In this document: positions 12,801 through 26,751 of the stretch, one piece after another
Position numbering within the stretch: the first letter of the stretch is position 1
Layout of the letters: the number at the start of each line of letters is the position of its first letter
Origin: Mesotaenium endlicherianum
Taxonomy: Eukaryota; Streptophyta; Zygnematophyceae; Zygnematales; Mesotaeniaceae
Direction: 5' to 3'
DNA length: 64,000 nucleotides
Assembly (NCBI GenBank): GCA_009602735.1
Contig: WELA01001939.1
Location: 636,579 to 700,578 of the forward strand
The notes under the pieces: model-generated
The model's database searches: none
What the model was told of the DNA's origin: nothing
What the model saw: only the letters and a program-made list of their open reading frames with translations
Position numbers and translations under genes: made by a program

Positions 12801-15648
12801 GATCGTACTTGGGGAAATTTGTCCAGGTTTACCTCGACGATATCCTGGTCTATTCAAAGAACAAGGACAAACATTACAAGCACTTGGAAGTAGTGTTGCA
12901 AATCCTTCGTGAGCAACAGCTATATGCTGAGCTCAAGAAATGTTCCTTCCTGAAGGATGAATTGTTGTACCTCGGACATATAGTGGGTTCGAAAGGGGTG
13001 CGCCCTAACCCAGCCAAGATTGCGTGCGTCGTTGACTGGCCTGTCCCAAAAGATGTGCATAGTGTACGTTCATTCCTTGGGATTGCTAACTACTTTCGTA
13101 AGTTTATGCAAGGTTATTCAGTGATGGCCGCGCCACTCACTGCTCTGACAAGGAAAGGTAAGCCGTCCATTTGGGATGAGAATACGCAACATGCGTTCGA
13201 ACGCATCAAGCATGCACTCACTAATGCGCCACTTCTTTCATTAGCCGATCTCAACTTGCCTTACGAGTTAGTCGCCGATGCGTCTGGTGTTGGAATAGGG
13301 ACTGTTCTGCTGCACGCAAACAAGCCTATCAGTTTTGAGAGTCAATAGCTGACACCTGCCGAACAAAATTACTCCACAACAGAGCAGGAGCTCTGGGTAG
13401 TCATATACGCTTTAAAGACTTGGCGATGTTATTTGGAAGGCTGCAAGGGTTTGACAGTGGTTACGGACGACTGCCCAAATACCTTCTTTCAAATACAGCC
13501 AACGCTATCGAGGCGCCAGACGAGATGGTCTGAGTTCTTGCAACGATTCCACTTTAACTGGGCGTATCGCCCTGGTCGCAATAATGTTGCGGACCCTCTA
13601 AGTTGAATTCCCCTGCACCACTTGATGTTGGGGACTGTTGCTACTTTGCAAGGACGAAACAGTCAAGTTTCAAGGGCGGCCACCCTTGATTCCGCTGTAC
13701 CCCCCCAGACGATTGGCGTTGCACGGCCTGGTGACGTGGGCCAACCCAATTTGGGTAGCATGCAAACCTCTGAAGTACTTGACCTGCATCAACTATTTCA
13801 TGAGGGCTATTTAAAAAATCCATTTTTCCTAGATCTCCAGGGTACCAACTTGAGCGGTGTAGCCGTGACGAACTAATGCTTATCAGAAAAGTGTTAAGGA
13901 AACTCCATTTTTCCTTAACTATGGACGACATCCGCACACTCCCCTGACACGGGCGGTTTTCGGTCAGATGGGGATGTCAACCATGAGAGTGCCAAGTGCA
14001 CGTCTATTTGTCCATTCAAGAGGTGCACAAAAACGCGAAGCTAGCTTTAGCAGCTGCTTGAGATTGGCAGAAAAAGTTTGCTGACACGCACAGGATTGAG
14101 TTGAGTTTTCAAGTTGGCAATAAAGTACTTTTGCAAACTAAAATCTCCAACTCAAGCACCCAAAAAAGCGCAAGCATCTGCCTTGCTGGGTAGGCCCTTT
14201 TATCGTTATCGCAAAGGTTGGACCTGTTGCATACCGACTGGATTTGCCTAAATCCATGGACGAACGCATCCTGTGTTCCATGTTAGTTTACTTAAGCAGT
14301 TTAGATCCGATGGCCGCTATCAGCCGCAAGCACCGGAATTGGAACTCGCCAATAATGATAAGGCCTGGGATGTAGAGGAGGTCTTAGGACACCGCTACAC
14401 TCGTCATAAGCCTCCATGCGTGGAGCTTTTGATAAAGTGGCTCGATTATGATTCTAGTTGGAACTCCTACGAACCTTAGGACAAATCCTACTTAACTGTA
14501 AGGACCTGGTTCAACAATATTGGTTACGATGGGCTGCTGCTCAACAGCTTTGTCCCACGGGCAGTGTGCTACCTGAGCCAATTCATAAGCCAAGGAACAA
14601 ACGCAAAAGAGACGCGGCCAACTATTCGCTCTTTTCCGTCACTGTGATGATGATGCATAGTCCAATCGCTCACCAGTGTTTTCCGCTAGTCAAGGCTAGT
14701 ATTGACATATTCAGACTTAAAAGACGTACGCTTAACGAGGACGTTAAGTTCTTTTAAGGGGGGAGGAGTGTAACGATCCGAGCTATTGTAGGCGTATTTG
14801 GGACGTTTCCCCAATTACCTAAAGTACGTTATACTATTTATTATATTATTTGATAAATGATTGCATCATATTCAATTCGTCAATTGGCGAAACGACCGAG
14901 ATACTATTGCAAAAAGCGTTGTAACGTTACTTGACTACTTCGCAAAAGTACGACATAATTATTCATGAAGGTACTTTGATTAATTATGAGATTATAACTT
15001 AATAAATCACTGAGTGATTAAGTTGATTTGATTGTCATTATTTCGGATAATGCACAGTCACAGATTTCGCATTTACGACCAGTCGTTAATACGAAGAAAG
15101 AAACGTAAAAGTCAAACGACATATAATATGCAAAGCAGCTTTGCATCCGAGCAGATTCGAACCCGCGACCTGTCATTTGAAACGTTCACACCTAACCGAT
15201 TGGCGAAGTAGTTTTCATAACTACCGGTTCATGACGAAAGCACGTGTACGCGACTCCGCGAACAGTCGCAACTTTTCAAAAGGTCGCGTGAACGCGAATA
15301 CGCCCGTTTGGCGTGAAACGGGTTTTCGGAAACTGTCGAAAAGTCTCCAAACGGCCAAACGGCGAGTTTCGAGCATTCGGCCAAATGGGTCGTCCGTTCA
15401 CGTTGAACATGAACCAATGCCCTAGGTGGTGACTCAAAGCACTCCAGTGTCTCATGTCGTGCAAGTATTTATACTTGCAAGAGTCATTGTGAGTGCAACT
15501 CTCACAAGCACACATTCTACATTAGTTTTCATTTTTGCTTTCTCGAGGATTTGTCAATTTGCACAAGTATATACATTTCCTTTCCACTTCAATTAAATAT
15601 TCCTTGAATACCGAGGAAAAGATCCTCTCGAAAAGCAGAAACGTTACA
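9883..15648 (+). mobile_element. Family C Gypsy-type retrotransposon, broken, with truncated 5' LTR
   Basis: The 5' LTR remainder is 9883-10299, followed by primer site TGGTATCGGAGC (10301-10312). Gag shows a zinc-knuckle-like region near 11.16 kb. Protease (DSGASVSF type) lies near 11.75 kb, reverse transcriptase near 12.4-12.9 kb, RNase H follows, and a chromodomain lies near 14.3-14.5 kb. A purine tract precedes the full 3' LTR (14769-15648, 880 bases). The copy is broken in several places and much of integrase is missing. The LTRs contain a TATA palindrome and a tRNA-like segment, both described under findings. Confidence 0.85.
14769..15648 (+). repeat. Family C 3' LTR
   Basis: The repeat starts TGTAACGATCCGAG after a purine-rich tract and ends AACGTTACA. 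Its last ~400 bases match 9883-10299. Related LTRs are at 30426-31345 (inverted) and 31537-32379. Confidence 0.85.
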
Positions 15649-16731
15649 GACAGGCTGCTGGCATTATTAGGGCAGAAGATGCCTTCTAATATTGTGCCCT
15701 CCCTTGAACTTGGAATGCTTTGAAACTCAAGACTATGGTCAAAGGTCTTGTTGCGCTCATTTTAAGACTAATTTTGCAAAGTTTAGGGAAGAATAGAAGG
15801 ACTTACGATTTTCAGAAGTTCCTGCATAGATGTGGAGGAGTACCTACTCTCTCTGCTCTCGACAACACTCAAGAACTTGGAATGCTCTCAAATTTAGTGA
15901 CCTAGTAAACTTCTCCAACGCGCTTTGTCTGGCATTAATTTTTTTTGATTTGGAGCAGTTCCGTGGACGCTATGAATTTTTGAATCCGTGGAAGATTTTG
16001 GGCCAACTTGTACTATTTTCCTTATCATCAAGGTGTAGGCTAGCCAATAAGGTCACACCACCCACGACCTTGCCTAATCTACCTTACATGTGTAGCACCT
16101 AACTTGGCGCCTTTGACTAATCCTCTTCACATGTGTGGCACCTGACTTGAAGCTGTTGACTAGTCTGCTCCACATGTGTAAGATCCTGACTTGACGCTCC
16201 AAGACGTCGCTTGTTCTGTTGGGGGAATAATGTAGTGATTTGAGTTATAATATATTAGTTTGGTTTTATTTTATTGCTTTTGAATATGTCTAGAGTAGTA
16301 TTGTGGTATCAAGTGTGAATAGATACTTTAGTGACTTGGTTCATGTCCTTTAAACCTTCTAAGGCACTTTCGAAGTTAGAGGAAGGACCTATAAGAACTC
16401 CATGTGGCAAAAGTCAAATGTGCCATTTATAGGTCAAAAGGACATGTGTACTTTATTCTAGAAAGAGGTGGCAAATTTTGGGATGTGTTGGGTGCCAACA
16501 CATCAATATGCACCTTCCTAGAAATTACTTATGTAGCAAGTATATACTTAAGAGCTAAAACATAGAAAGATAGGGGAGAATCACTCTTGTACTCGCCAAA
16601 TTCCAGAAATATATTAACTTTCAAGAAGCCATCTCTCTTTCAAGAAGCTACTATTTGTGTTCAAAGATTCTTGTCTTGAATAGATAAAATATTGTATTTT
16701 ACTAAGTACTTTATCTATCTATTTCACTACA
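15649..16731 (+). mobile_element. Family D 3' end fragment with LTR
   Basis: A noncoding stretch leads to a purine-rich GGGGGAATAA directly before a family D LTR (16231-16731), so this looks like the 3' end of a family D element rather than a solo LTR. It may belong to the element starting at 4040, with family C lying between. The flanking bases do not match, so that link is only inferred. Confidence 0.6.
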
Positions 16732-19700
16732 AGCTCATCCAACTAATCATCTTCAGCCTGGTCTTCCTCAATCGCATTGTAGGAACCATGTGGCTTTTTG
16801 ACAACCTTAGCTACTAGAGCACTATTCTGACGCTTGTGGTTGAACTGCTGTTGATCCCAAGTATAAGTATCTCGAATCAAGTCAGCCAACTTCTCATACT
16901 TTTTCTCAGCAAAATGGCTTGATACCTCAGATTTCAAGCCAAACCTGAAGTATGCTATCTTATACAGCCCCGGCAATGCGGGTGGTTTTATTATGTTCTC
17001 CTGAAATTTTTAAGCATACTCTGCAATTGCAGTGGTCTGCTTTGGTGTCAGGGATATAATTGTTTATAGATAGCTTTCTCCCGCTAATTGATGACATCAA
17101 ACTTTTCATGCATTTGCTCAACGAACTCTTTCCAAGAGGGGTCACTACGTTGGTTAACATTACGCTCTTCTTTATAGAAGAGCCACCAGTTTGCTGCGTT
17201 GCCCTTCAGCAAAGCACCGATGTGTCTGATCTTCTCATAATCTTGCATGTTTGGATAGTTGTCCAGCCACTGCGCTACATCATCGAGAAACTTTATGAGG
17301 TGATACTTTTTGTTTCCCTCAGGTTCCTAATCCTGAGGTGGCTTTGGCTTTGGCCTATACTAGGCCCTCTGTCACCACCAATATTGTTAAAACCTAATTG
17401 GTCCTATGCACGTAGCAATTCCATCATAATCCTCTTGTCCTCCTGTTGAGACTGATACATCATAGTCATCTGAGATTGCATTTGACAAACAAAGCACCCA
17501 TATCAATATTCTGAGGTGGCAACGCAAACATAGCAGCAGTGGCGGCATTGATTTGCTTGGCAGCAGTTTCGGTATTTCCTCTTGTTGCTGCATTTGCAAT
17601 TCCTGCTCCACTCAACTATCAATTTAGCTGACCAAAAGGTATTGTCTTAACCCCAGCAAGAGGTTGGTTTCAAAGATTGGCCCTTTCTGCCATCATCTTA
17701 TCAACCGTTTTGTTATGAGCCAGATGCCTTCTTCCGCCCTTTGCATCCTCCTCTGCTTTAGCTTGATGCTCAGCTTCTTTTCTGATGCGTTCTTCTCCAG
17801 CTTGCTGGGCTCTTGTTGTGGCAAAGGTTGCCACCTCTTTTGCAACTTCTCTATTTGCTGTATCGGCTAAAGCTTCTAAATAAGTGCAAGATCCAAAGAT
17901 ATGACTCTCGGTGAAAGGGACAGAGGGCCCTAGTGGAAGCGTAGTGACTCACGAGGAAAAGAACTAGTTGCAATCATACTAAAGAGTGCAGCGACATATC
18001 ACTAAGAAAGCTTGGGAAAATTACTCAACACTTTGAGTAGCAAGAAAGTGCTCACAAATAATGTAGGATAAAAGGCCTTGTCATTACAAACTCGCAGAAA
18101 TTTACAGAATGAAAATTGATAAGAAATGAGAAAGTTACGCCTATTTATAGTTTTCTTACCTAAGTCCTCCTCTCTAGTGTAATGAATCAGTATATTAGTG
18201 GATATAATATTCATTTAAATATAATACTTAATTAAGTTCAGCCTGCTGAACTTTAGTTAATAGTCAGTCTGCTGGACTTTACATAATTATCAGTTTAATG
18301 ACTCAGTAAAAAGCAGCAGGCTGAAAGTCCATATAAGTCAGCTTGCTGACACATTCTTTGACAGCAAGCTTTTTCCGTACTCGGTAGCAGCGAACTTCCT
18401 TGATATGCATCTAAGTGCGATATGCTAGATGAATAGCCAGATGACATCCCTATGATGGATGGCTATTCGGGATGATGGGAGATGGCGGTGGATTTGGTTA
18501 ACCGAGGTCCTACCAACGTGGTTAACTCCCGGGTAGGCGGTGCCATCGCACTGACCGTTGAACAGTAAACTCATTCCATGTACATATGCTAGGCATTGCC
18601 CTCGAGTTCGGCATTCGGAAACGAGGCCAACTCTCTTGTACAGCTTACTGAGAGAGATCTGAATCCAAGGCGAGAAGCCATTGATACGCACTGTCTTCTA
18701 ACCTTGCTTATGTATGAGTATACTGATTTGCATTATTGATGCTAGTTTACTCTCATTTGACTGACGAGTATTATTCATTGCTAGTGCGTTGTCCTTTTGC
18801 CGTTTAAACATTTAACGGAAAGTACCATAAAGATTACTTGCTGATATAAAGATCTTTATTAATTGTTAATCGCCTATTTGGTAAGTCGATTCATTTCATC
18901 TAGGCGGGAGGGTCGCTTAGCAACGGACTTTCCTAAGTGTTTGTCAAATCATCCCTTCCAAAATATTTGTGAGTAAGCCAGATTAGTCTCATCAGACGTG
19001 TCGGGCCGATTTGACGTCCACATGCATGCATCGAAGTATCTATAATATACTAACTTAGATGCGGTAGATTAATCCGAAACTTCTAGATGAATAGACCCGG
19101 TCGGCACTACGGGTCAGCCAAAATTACGTGAAAATTCGGATACACTCTAACGGCCTAGATCGCTCGACGCAGTCGATCAATCCGACGGTCGCGCTCACCG
19201 CGAATTAAGGACAGTCGTCAACCGACCTCAAAATTAATTAAACTTCGAAAATCCATAACTCTTTGAATACTTAACCAAATTCGATGAACTTTATATCAAA
19301 ATGATCACAAAAAACATGCACTCTAAACCACTATGCAATCAAAGCAGACTTTCATGGAATTAAAAAATGCACTTTATAAAGCTATGACCTTACACTCGGC
19401 CTGTCCTTCAATGTTATCATCATTCTCACCCTCCATTTTCCGAGAGTTGCTAGTTTGGACCAGTTCGTGTAACGACTTCACAACCTTGGATCCAGATGTC
19501 CTCTTAGTAAGCTATACAAAGAGTTGGCCTCGTTTCCAAATGTCAAATTCGAGGGCATAATCTAATCTATGTACATGGAATGAGTTTACTATTCAAGGGC
19601 AACTGCGATGGCACCGCCTACTCAGGAGTTAACCACGTCGGTAGGACCTCGGCTAACCAAATTCACAGCCATCTTCATCCCGAATTGCCATCCACCCAAG

Positions 19701-19975
19701 TGGTGTCATCTGACCACTCATCTAGCATATCACACTTAGTAGCATAATTAGGCAGTTCACTGATATCGAGTACGACAGTCAGCTGACTGCCAAAGAATGT
19801 GTCAGCAAGCTGACGTATGGAGAACTTTAGCTTGCTCCTCTCGACTGAGTCATTATATATTGAATAAGACTAAGAAGTCCAACACACTTTATACTAACTA
19901 AAATTCAGCGGTATGAACCTAATTAACTATTATAATTTCTAATGAATATTATACTATCAGTATTGATTCATTACA
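16732..19975 (-). mobile_element. Family A/F Gypsy-type fossil, inverted: LTR and part of gag
   Basis: Read on the minus strand, an LTR (19975 down to about 17923) beginning TGTAATGAATCA is followed by gag-like sequence (about 17.9 down to 16.74 kb) closely related to the gag of the young element at 20.7-29.5 kb. The LTR joins a family A-like head to a family F-like tail. A family A solo LTR is nested inside it. The copy is broken and truncated at the family D LTR. Confidence 0.75.
18178..18898 (+). repeat. Family A solo LTR with TCTAG target duplication
   Basis: This 721-base LTR has TGTAATGAATCAG at its start and ATTCATTTCA at its end. It is flanked on both sides by TCTAG (18173-18177 and 18899-18903). 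It interrupts the inverted family F-type LTR, so it is younger than that LTR. Confidence 0.9.
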
Positions 19976-20736
19976 CATTGGAACTTGTGGGTGCCCCGTG
20001 GGAAAGCATTAGTCTCGACTTTGTCGTGGATTTGCCTACCACCGAAAGGGGACAAATGGGGTGTTGAAGATCGTTAATCATTTCACTAAGGTTGCGCACT
20101 TTGTGGCCACTAAATCATCACTTGATGCAAAAGAGACGGCTCGTCTCTTCATGAATCACGTGTTCAAGTTACATGACATGCCTAAAGAAATCATAAGTGA
20201 TCGTGATAGTACATTCACAAGCCACTTAAGGACGTTTGCATGAATTTTGGCACGAAACTAAAGATGTCAACGAGCTTCGATCCTCAGACCGATGGCCAGA
20301 CAAGAACGAATGAATCACGTGCTTCAAACTGTTTGTTCGGCATAATAAAAATCCTCGCCGAGACAACTGGGGTTTCTAAGGCATTATGTGAATTCTCACG
20401 AAGGCAACTGGGATACCCTCATTTCAATTGTCGAGTTTGCCGTAAATAATGCTCATCAGGTAAATGTTAAAAAAATTTCAGTTTTTCTTAATTATGGAAA
20501 ACACCCGCACACTCCGCTGACTGCGGTTGTTCCTAGTCAGATGAGGGTCTCAACCATGAGAGTACCAAGTGCACGCCAATTTGTCTATTCTCTGCAAGAG
20601 GTGCACAAACAAGCAAATTTGGTGTAACGATTCGCCGCGTGGTCGGATGCGGCGCGTGCGACACGTCGCCAAAAGGCGACAAAAGTGTCGGTTTGAATTG
20701 TATGAGTACAATTGGCGCGCGATCGAAGTACCTCAA

Positions 20737-21453
20737 TGTAATGAATCAGTATATTAGTGGATATAATATTCATTTAAATCTAATAGTTAATTAAGTTCAG
20801 CCTGCTGAACTTTAGTTAATAATCAGTCTGCTGGACTTTACATAATTATCAGTTTAATGACTCGGCCGAAAGCAGCAGGCTGAAGTCAACTTAAGTCAGC
20901 TTGCTGACACATTCTTTGACAGCCAGCTGACTTCCGTGCTCGGTAGCAGCGAACTGCCTTGATATGCATCTAAGTACGACATGCTAGATGAATGGCCAGA
21001 TGACATCCCTATGATGGATGGCTATTCGGGATGATGGGAGATGGCGGTGGATTTGGTTAACCGAGGTCCTACCAACGTGGTTAACTCCCGGGTAGGCGGT
21101 GCCATTGCACTAGCCGTTGAACAGTAAACTCATTCCATGTACATATGCAAGAATTGCTCCCGAGTTCGGCATTCGGAAACAAGGCCAACTCTCTTGTACA
21201 GCTTACTGAGAGGGATCTGAATCCAAGGCGAGAAGCCATTGATACGCACTGTCTTCCAACCTTGCTTATGTATGAGTTTACTGATTTGCATTATTGATGC
21301 TAGTTTACTCGCATTTGACTTACGAGTATTATTCACTGCTAGTGTGTTGNCCTTTGCCGAAAACCAGTTAACGGAAATACCATAAAGATTACTTGCTGAT
21401 ATAAAGATCTTTATTAATCGTTAATCGCCTATTTGGTAAGTCGATTCGTTTCA
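20737..21453 (+). repeat. Family A 5' LTR
   Basis: This 717-base LTR begins TGTAATGAATCAG and ends ATTCGTTTCA. It has one ambiguous base in the assembly (21350). Its head is rich in short palindromes built on CAGC and GCTG. Confidence 0.9.
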
Positions 21454-21487
21454 GTGGTATCGGAGCAGTTATCACAGTCTTCTTTGT

Positions 21488-22966
21488 ATGGTAAGGACAA
21501 GGTCTCAAACTAGCAACTCCCGAGACATGGAGAACCAGGATAACGAGAATGTCAAAAACCAGGCGGAAAGCCATGTAGCGGGAAACCGTACCTATTCGGA
21601 AGCAGTAGCGGATACTGCAGCTAGGGAGGCTGCAGATGAGGCAGCTGCTATTGCCTCAGTCGCAGCTCAGCAAGCTGAGGAGGAGATAGCCAGACTAGAA
21701 GCTGAACAAGTAGCAAAGGCCGCTGAAGATATACAAAGGAGGGAAGGACAGCCAGCTGACGAGCGCACTGTTGAAGAACTTATGGCATCAAGGGCCAATG
21801 TTCTGAACCCACCTCCTGCCGTACAACTCAATGTACCCCTAGGTCAAATACGTGACCGGCTGAATGCGGCAGGAATTGCTGCTGCAGGAGCGAGAGGGAT
21901 TGTTGAGGACACTACTCAGCGAGTAGATGCCAATGCTGCTGCTGCATTTGCTAATCTACCACCCCAAAATGTAGACTTGGGAGCATTGTTCGTTCAGATG
22001 CAGTCGCAAATGGCGACCATGTATCAGTCCCAGCAGGAGGACAAAAGAATCATAATGTCCCTACTCCGGGACAGAGACCAACTGGGGTCTCACACCACTA
22101 GTGGTGGTGGCCGAGGGCCTAGTAAGCCCAAGCCGAAACCTCCCCAGGACTATGATCCTGAGGGAAACAGAAAATATTACCTGATCAAGTTTCTCGCGGA
22201 TGTTGAGCAGTGGCTGGAGAACTACCCAGAACTGCAAGATTACGAGAAGGTCAGGCACACCGGTGCGCTACTGAAAGGCAGTGCCGCAGACTGGTGGCTT
22301 TACTGGAAGGAAGAGCGTAAGGCTCGGCAACTCGGTGACCCTACGTGGGTAGAGTTTGTCGAGAAGTTGCATGAGAAGTTTGATGTCATCAACCAGCAGG
22401 AGAAAGCTATCTATGCGATGATCTCCCTGACACTGAAGCAGACCACTTCAGTTGCTGAGTTTGCTCAAAAGTTCCAAGAGAACATGATGAAGCAGCCTGA
22501 TTTGCCAGAACGGTATAGGATAGCATACTTCAGGTATGGCTTGAAATCCGAGGTCTCTGGTCATTTTGCTGAGAAAAAGTATGAGAAACTGGCTGACTTG
22601 ATCCAGGATGCTGACGCCTGGGATCAGCAGCAGTTCAATCACAAGCGCCAGAGTAACGCTTTGGTGTCTAAGATTGTCAAAAAGCCCCACGGTTCCTACA
22701 ATGCAGTTGAAGGAGACCAGGCTGAGGATAATCAGGGTGATGAATATGAGTATGAGGACAATGCTATTCAGTCTAGAGGTAGAGGTGGTCCCCCTCGAGG
22801 TGGCTATGGAAGGGGTGGTGGTAGGACTAAGCCGAGACCAGCCTCAGCAAAATCTACTTGCTACCATTGTCAGCAGAAAGGCCACTACAGAGAACAGTGT
22901 CCGGTCAAGCACCTGCCTAAGGTCGAGAGAAAAGACCAGCCTTTAAAAGACAGCAACAGTCAGTAA
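21488..22966 (+). CDS. gag: Gag polyprotein of the family A element
   Basis: The 492-residue frame has an Arg-rich start (MVRTRSQ), an Ala/Glu-rich helical region (about 30-110), and a retrotransposon gag core (about 215-390, including a WWLYWKEE stretch). An RGG-like patch lies near residues 425-450, and one CCHC zinc knuckle (CYHC...HYREQC) at about 458-471. It forms the particle and binds RNA. It starts 34 bases after the LTR end and the primer site lies between. The frame looks whole. Confidence 0.9.
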   Translation: MVRTRSQTSNSRDMENQDNENVKNQAESHVAGNRTYSEAVADTAAREAADEAAAIASVAAQQAEEEIARLEAEQVAKAAEDIQRREGQPADERTVEELMASRANVLNPPPAVQLNVPLGQIRDRLNAAGIAAAGARGIVEDTTQRVDANAAAAFANLPPQNVDLGALFVQMQSQMATMYQSQQEDKRIIMSLLRDRDQLGSHTTSGGGRGPSKPKPKPPQDYDPEGNRKYYLIKFLADVEQWLENYPELQDYEKVRHTGALLKGSAADWWLYWKEERKARQLGDPTWVEFVEKLHEKFDVINQQEKAIYAMISLTLKQTTSVAEFAQKFQENMMKQPDLPERYRIAYFRYGLKSEVSGHFAEKKYEKLADLIQDADAWDQQQFNHKRQSNALVSKIVKKPHGSYNAVEGDQAEDNQGDEYEYEDNAIQSRGRGGPPRGGYGRGGGRTKPRPASAKSTCYHCQQKGHYREQCPVKHLPKVERKDQPLKDSNSQ

Positions 22967-23034
22967 TCCAGTCTACTGACTGTGAGGATGCTAGAGATAG
23001 TGAGTCGTCACTAGCTGCCCTCGTAGCAGGTATT

Positions 23035-26000
23035 ATGGGTCCTGCTGAACTGGATTCACTATGCATGCCTGACAAACAGATAAAGGAGACCATCAGTAAT
23101 ATAGACGTCCAGAGAGTGCACACTCTGGATGCTCTTGTTCCACCTGATGTCCAACATTTCTTTGCTACGTCAGGAGAACAATGCGAAAGTCAGGAAAAGA
23201 CAGTCCCCCCTATCCTACTGCATTGCATGATTGCAGGTAGGAAGGTGAGGGCATTTGTTGACGGAGGGGCGTCACATACTTTTATCCACAAGGACTTAGT
23301 TAAGCGGCTAAGGCTGCCTACTGTCACCCAAGGGAATAGAAAAATATTCCTTGGAGATGCCTCAAGTATCCCGGGAGGAGTTATAACCAAGCCTATTGAG
23401 GTCCAGTTAGGTTCTGGCATTGCAGTTCTAACTGAAACGCTTACATTTGAGGTACTCAACACTGGCTTTTATGATCTCGTGCTAGGCAGGTCCTGGCTTA
23501 ATAGACATCAAGCTGAAGTGTGTTGGAGCAGAGGTACAGTTAAAGTGAGAGGAGCCAGTGATGGGCAGACTGACTTGGCACCCACCAGTGCTCTTCCTCT
23601 TGTCCTGTGTGGATGGCAAATGAAGGAAAAGAAGAGGCTTCCAGAAGGATGCAAGTTGCTGAATGCAATGGAGTTCGTCAAAAGCTGGAACCAGAAGGAA
23701 GACAGAATGTTCTGTCTGCTGCTAAGAGAGGTACCTCCTCAACCTGAAGAAGTGGTTGAGAAAAAGGTAAGCCCTCCGGAGCACCCTACTGCTGCAAAAA
23801 TTGTTGCTCAGTACACTGATGTGTTTAACATGCCTCCAGGACTACCCCCTAAAAGGGAAGTAGATCATAGGATTGATCTATTACCTGGTAGCCAGCCACC
23901 CTGGCAACGCACTTATGGCTTGTCTTATTTGGAGAGCGAGGAGTTGAAAACACAGATTGCAGAGCTGGAGGAAAATGGTTACATTTCTCCCAGTAAATCA
24001 CCGTACGGCGCACCTATCCTATTTGTTAAGAAAAAGGATGGCAGTATGCGGATGTGTGTGGATTACAGAGCCCTGAACAGAATTACAGTAAAGAACAAGT
24101 ATGCTTTACCCAGAATCGAGGACTTGCTTGATACCCTGTCTGGCGCTAAGGTGTTCAGTAAGATAGATCTCAAGAGTGGTTATCATCAAATCAGAATTGC
24201 TGAGGGGGATGAACACAAGACTGCTTTCCGCACACGTTATGGACACTATGAGTTCAACGTGATGCCATTTGGACTGACTAATGCTCCTGCTACCTTTATG
24301 GGTGCTATGAATGACATTTTCAGACCTTATTTGGATAAGTTTGTGCAAGTTTTCCTGGATGATATTTTAATTTTCTCTAAAGATGAAGCTCAGCACACTG
24401 AACACTTAAAGAAAGTGCTGGACACTCTGCGGAAAAATCACTTGTATGCTAAAATGAGCAAGTGTGATTTCTTTAAGGAAAGTATTGAATTCTTAGGCCA
24501 CGTTGTCAGTAAAGAGGGCATCAGTGTGGATCCTAAGAAAGTCCAGACCATAAGGGACTGGCCAGTACCACAGTCTGTCTCTGAAGTTAGATCCTTCCTC
24601 GGGTTGGCTAACTACTATAGGAGATTTATTGAGAATTATTCCACAAAGGCCAGTAAACTGACTGACCTTACTAAGAAAGACATCGGGTATGTGTGGGGGG
24701 AAGAGCAGCAGGCTGCCTTCCAGACCCTTAAAGATGCCCTTTGTTCTGCCCCAGTGCTAGCCGTGTATGACCCCAGCAAACCGGTGCAGGTGGTTACTGA
24801 TGCCTCTGATTTTGCCATGGGTGCTATTTTGTTGCAGCCTGCTGACAAAACCACAAAGGATGGTAAGGTACGGCAGGAGTGGCATCCTGTGTTGTATGAG
24901 TCTATGAAATTTAATCCAGCGGAGATTAATTACTCAGTGCATGATAAAGAGCTGCTAGCTATCATTCATGTACTCAAACAGTGGAGAGCATACTTACATG
25001 GTAAAGCTTTTAAGGTGATTACAGATCATCTAGCTCTGACCCACTTTCAGAAGAAGTCCAAGCTGTCGAGGAGGGAGAACCGCTGGAGCCAGATGCTGGA
25101 GCAGTTCCAAGTCCAGATCGACTACAAACCAGGGAAGTTGAATCCTGCTGATGCACTCTCTAGAAGACCTGACTTGCAAGAAAGGAACTTTAGTCAGCAT
25201 GCTGTAGATAAAGTCCTGTGTGCACTCACTTCACTAAAGGTGAAAAAGTCCTTCCTTGAACAACTTAGGAAAGCCTACCTTTCTGACCCAACATTTGAGC
25301 CCAGCCCCACTACTGGTGTGTGTCGTGCTACTGCACTCGGGTATAAGCTCAAGGGAGGGGTCTGGGTGACTGAAACCACTTCAGGCAGGCTGAAGCTGGT
25401 CATTCCTAATAACTTGGAAATAAGGTCTCTCTTACTGAGTCAAGCTCATGACAGTCTCCTGGGTGGACATTTGGGGCAGGCCAAAACTGTTGGCAAACTG
25501 GCAAAACATTATCATTGGGAGGGGTTACCCCGGGAGGTCTTGAAATATGTCAAGTCCTGTGACCAGTGTCAGAGAAATAAGTCTCGGCACACACCACCCG
25601 GAGGTCTCTTGCAACCGCTACCCATCCCAGCGGGACGCTGGGAAACTATATCCATGGACTGGGTGGTCTCACTACCAAGAACTGCCAACGGGCATGATTC
25701 AATACTGGTAGTCGTGGATAAACTGACAAAAATGGTCATTTTTATCCCCACAACTGTCAAAGTGACTGCACTCGAAACAGCGAGACAGTTTTACAACCAT
25801 GTAGTATGCCAACATGGGCTCCCTTCTAATATCATCTCAGACAGAGACTCAAAATTCACCTCTAAGTTCTGGAGAGCTTTAATGGGGTTAATGGGAGTCA
25901 AACAGCTGCTCAGCACAGCAAACCACCCTCAGACTGATGGGCAGACTGAAAGAACTAACCGAGTTCTGCAGGAGGTGCTGAGAGCATATATTAACCAAAA

Positions 26001-26751
26001 ACAAGATAATTGGGATGACCTGTTGCCTCAAATTCAGTTTGCGGTCAACAGTGCGGTGCACGCGTCAACGGGCAAAACTCCTTTTGAACTCAGCCTGGGT
26101 AGAGTCCCTAAGTCTCCTCTAGATGTGCTAGGGGAATCTTTAACTCACCCTGAAGGGATTGACAACCCGGTCTCCCTCCAGTTAACTCAGGAGTTTGCTG
26201 ACACCCTGTCAGAAGTCCAACGAAACTTGCACACGGCCCAAGAAAACCAACAAAAATACGCTAATCAACACCGTCGGGAACTGACATTTTCCAAGGGGGA
26301 TTTAGTCAAACTGCATTCTCAGCACCTGTACCTCCCTGGTGTGGTCAAGAAAAAGCTTGGCCCTGTCTGGGTCGGTCCATATTCGGTGGTCCGTCGTGTC
26401 GGTCAGAATGCTTACAAACTGAACATGTCAGCTGAATACAAGGGGCACCCGGTCTTTAATGTCTCCTTCCTGGAACCGTACATCAAAGGTGATACACTGT
26501 TCACAGGTCGGTTCCCTGTCCAACCGGGACCGGTCCCCGCTGTCCGGGACGGCGACCCTGAGGAATATGAGGTCGATGAGATTTTAGACGCTCGCTCGGT
26601 CCGTCGATCGTCTAAATATGTCATGAAATACCTCATTCGATGGAAGGGTTACGATGCCTCTGGGGACACTTGGGAGTTTAAGGACCACTTGACCAATGCC
26701 AAAGGGGCGTTGACACGGTTCCACCTTCGGGCCGCTGGAGTCCCTCCATAA
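23035..26751 (+). CDS. pol: Pol polyprotein of the family A element (PR-RT-RH-IN-chromodomain)
   Basis: This is a 1238-residue frame. The aspartic protease core is DGGASHTF near residues 76-83. Reverse transcriptase has [11 protein letters not shown] and the FLDDILIF catalytic box. RNase H has [10 protein letters not shown] and a DKELLAI motif. Integrase has an HHCC zinc region ending CDQC and a DDE core starting near SMDWVVSLP. The C-terminal chromodomain carries [12 protein letters not shown] and YLIRWKGY. Domain order is that of Metaviridae. Gag and pol are in different frames, so pol expression needs a recoding or separate-initiation route; which one is not visible. Confidence 0.95.
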   Translation: MGPAELDSLCMPDKQIKETISNIDVQRVHTLDALVPPDVQHFFATSGEQCESQEKTVPPILLHCMIAGRKVRAFVDGGASHTFIHKDLVKRLRLPTVTQGNRKIFLGDASSIPGGVITKPIEVQLGSGIAVLTETLTFEVLNTGFYDLVLGRSWLNRHQAEVCWSRGTVKVRGASDGQTDLAPTSALPLVLCGWQMKEKKRLPEGCKLLNAMEFVKSWNQKEDRMFCLLLREVPPQPEEVVEKKVSPPEHPTAAKIVAQYTDVFNMPPGLPPKREVDHRIDLLPGSQPPWQRTYGLSYLESEELKTQIAELEENGYISPSKSPYGAPILFVKKKDGSMRMCVDYRALNRITVKNKYALPRIEDLLDTLSGAKVFSKIDLKSGYHQIRIAEGDEHKTAFRTRYGHYEFNVMPFGLTNAPATFMGAMNDIFRPYLDKFVQVFLDDILIFSKDEAQHTEHLKKVLDTLRKNHLYAKMSKCDFFKESIEFLGHVVSKEGISVDPKKVQTIRDWPVPQSVSEVRSFLGLANYYRRFIENYSTKASKLTDLTKKDIGYVWGEEQQAAFQTLKDALCSAPVLAVYDPSKPVQVVTDASDFAMGAILLQPADKTTKDGKVRQEWHPVLYESMKFNPAEINYSVHDKELLAIIHVLKQWRAYLHGKAFKVITDHLALTHFQKKSKLSRRENRWSQMLEQFQVQIDYKPGKLNPADALSRRPDLQERNFSQHAVDKVLCALTSLKVKKSFLEQLRKAYLSDPTFEPSPTTGVCRATALGYKLKGGVWVTETTSGRLKLVIPNNLEIRSLLLSQAHDSLLGGHLGQAKTVGKLAKHYHWEGLPREVLKYVKSCDQCQRNKSRHTPPGGLLQPLPIPAGRWETISMDWVVSLPRTANGHDSILVVVDKLTKMVIFIPTTVKVTALETARQFYNHVVCQHGLPSNIISDRDSKFTSKFWRALMGLMGVKQLLSTANHPQTDGQTERTNRVLQEVLRAYINQKQDNWDDLLPQIQFAVNSAVHASTGKTPFELSLGRVPKSPLDVLGESLTHPEGIDNPVSLQLTQEFADTLSEVQRNLHTAQENQQKYANQHRRELTFSKGDLVKLHSQHLYLPGVVKKKLGPVWVGPYSVVRRVGQNAYKLNMSAEYKGHPVFNVSFLEPYIKGDTLFTGRFPVQPGPVPAVRDGDPEEYEVDEILDARSVRRSSKYVMKYLIRWKGYDASGDTWEFKDHLTNAKGALTRFHLRAAGVPP

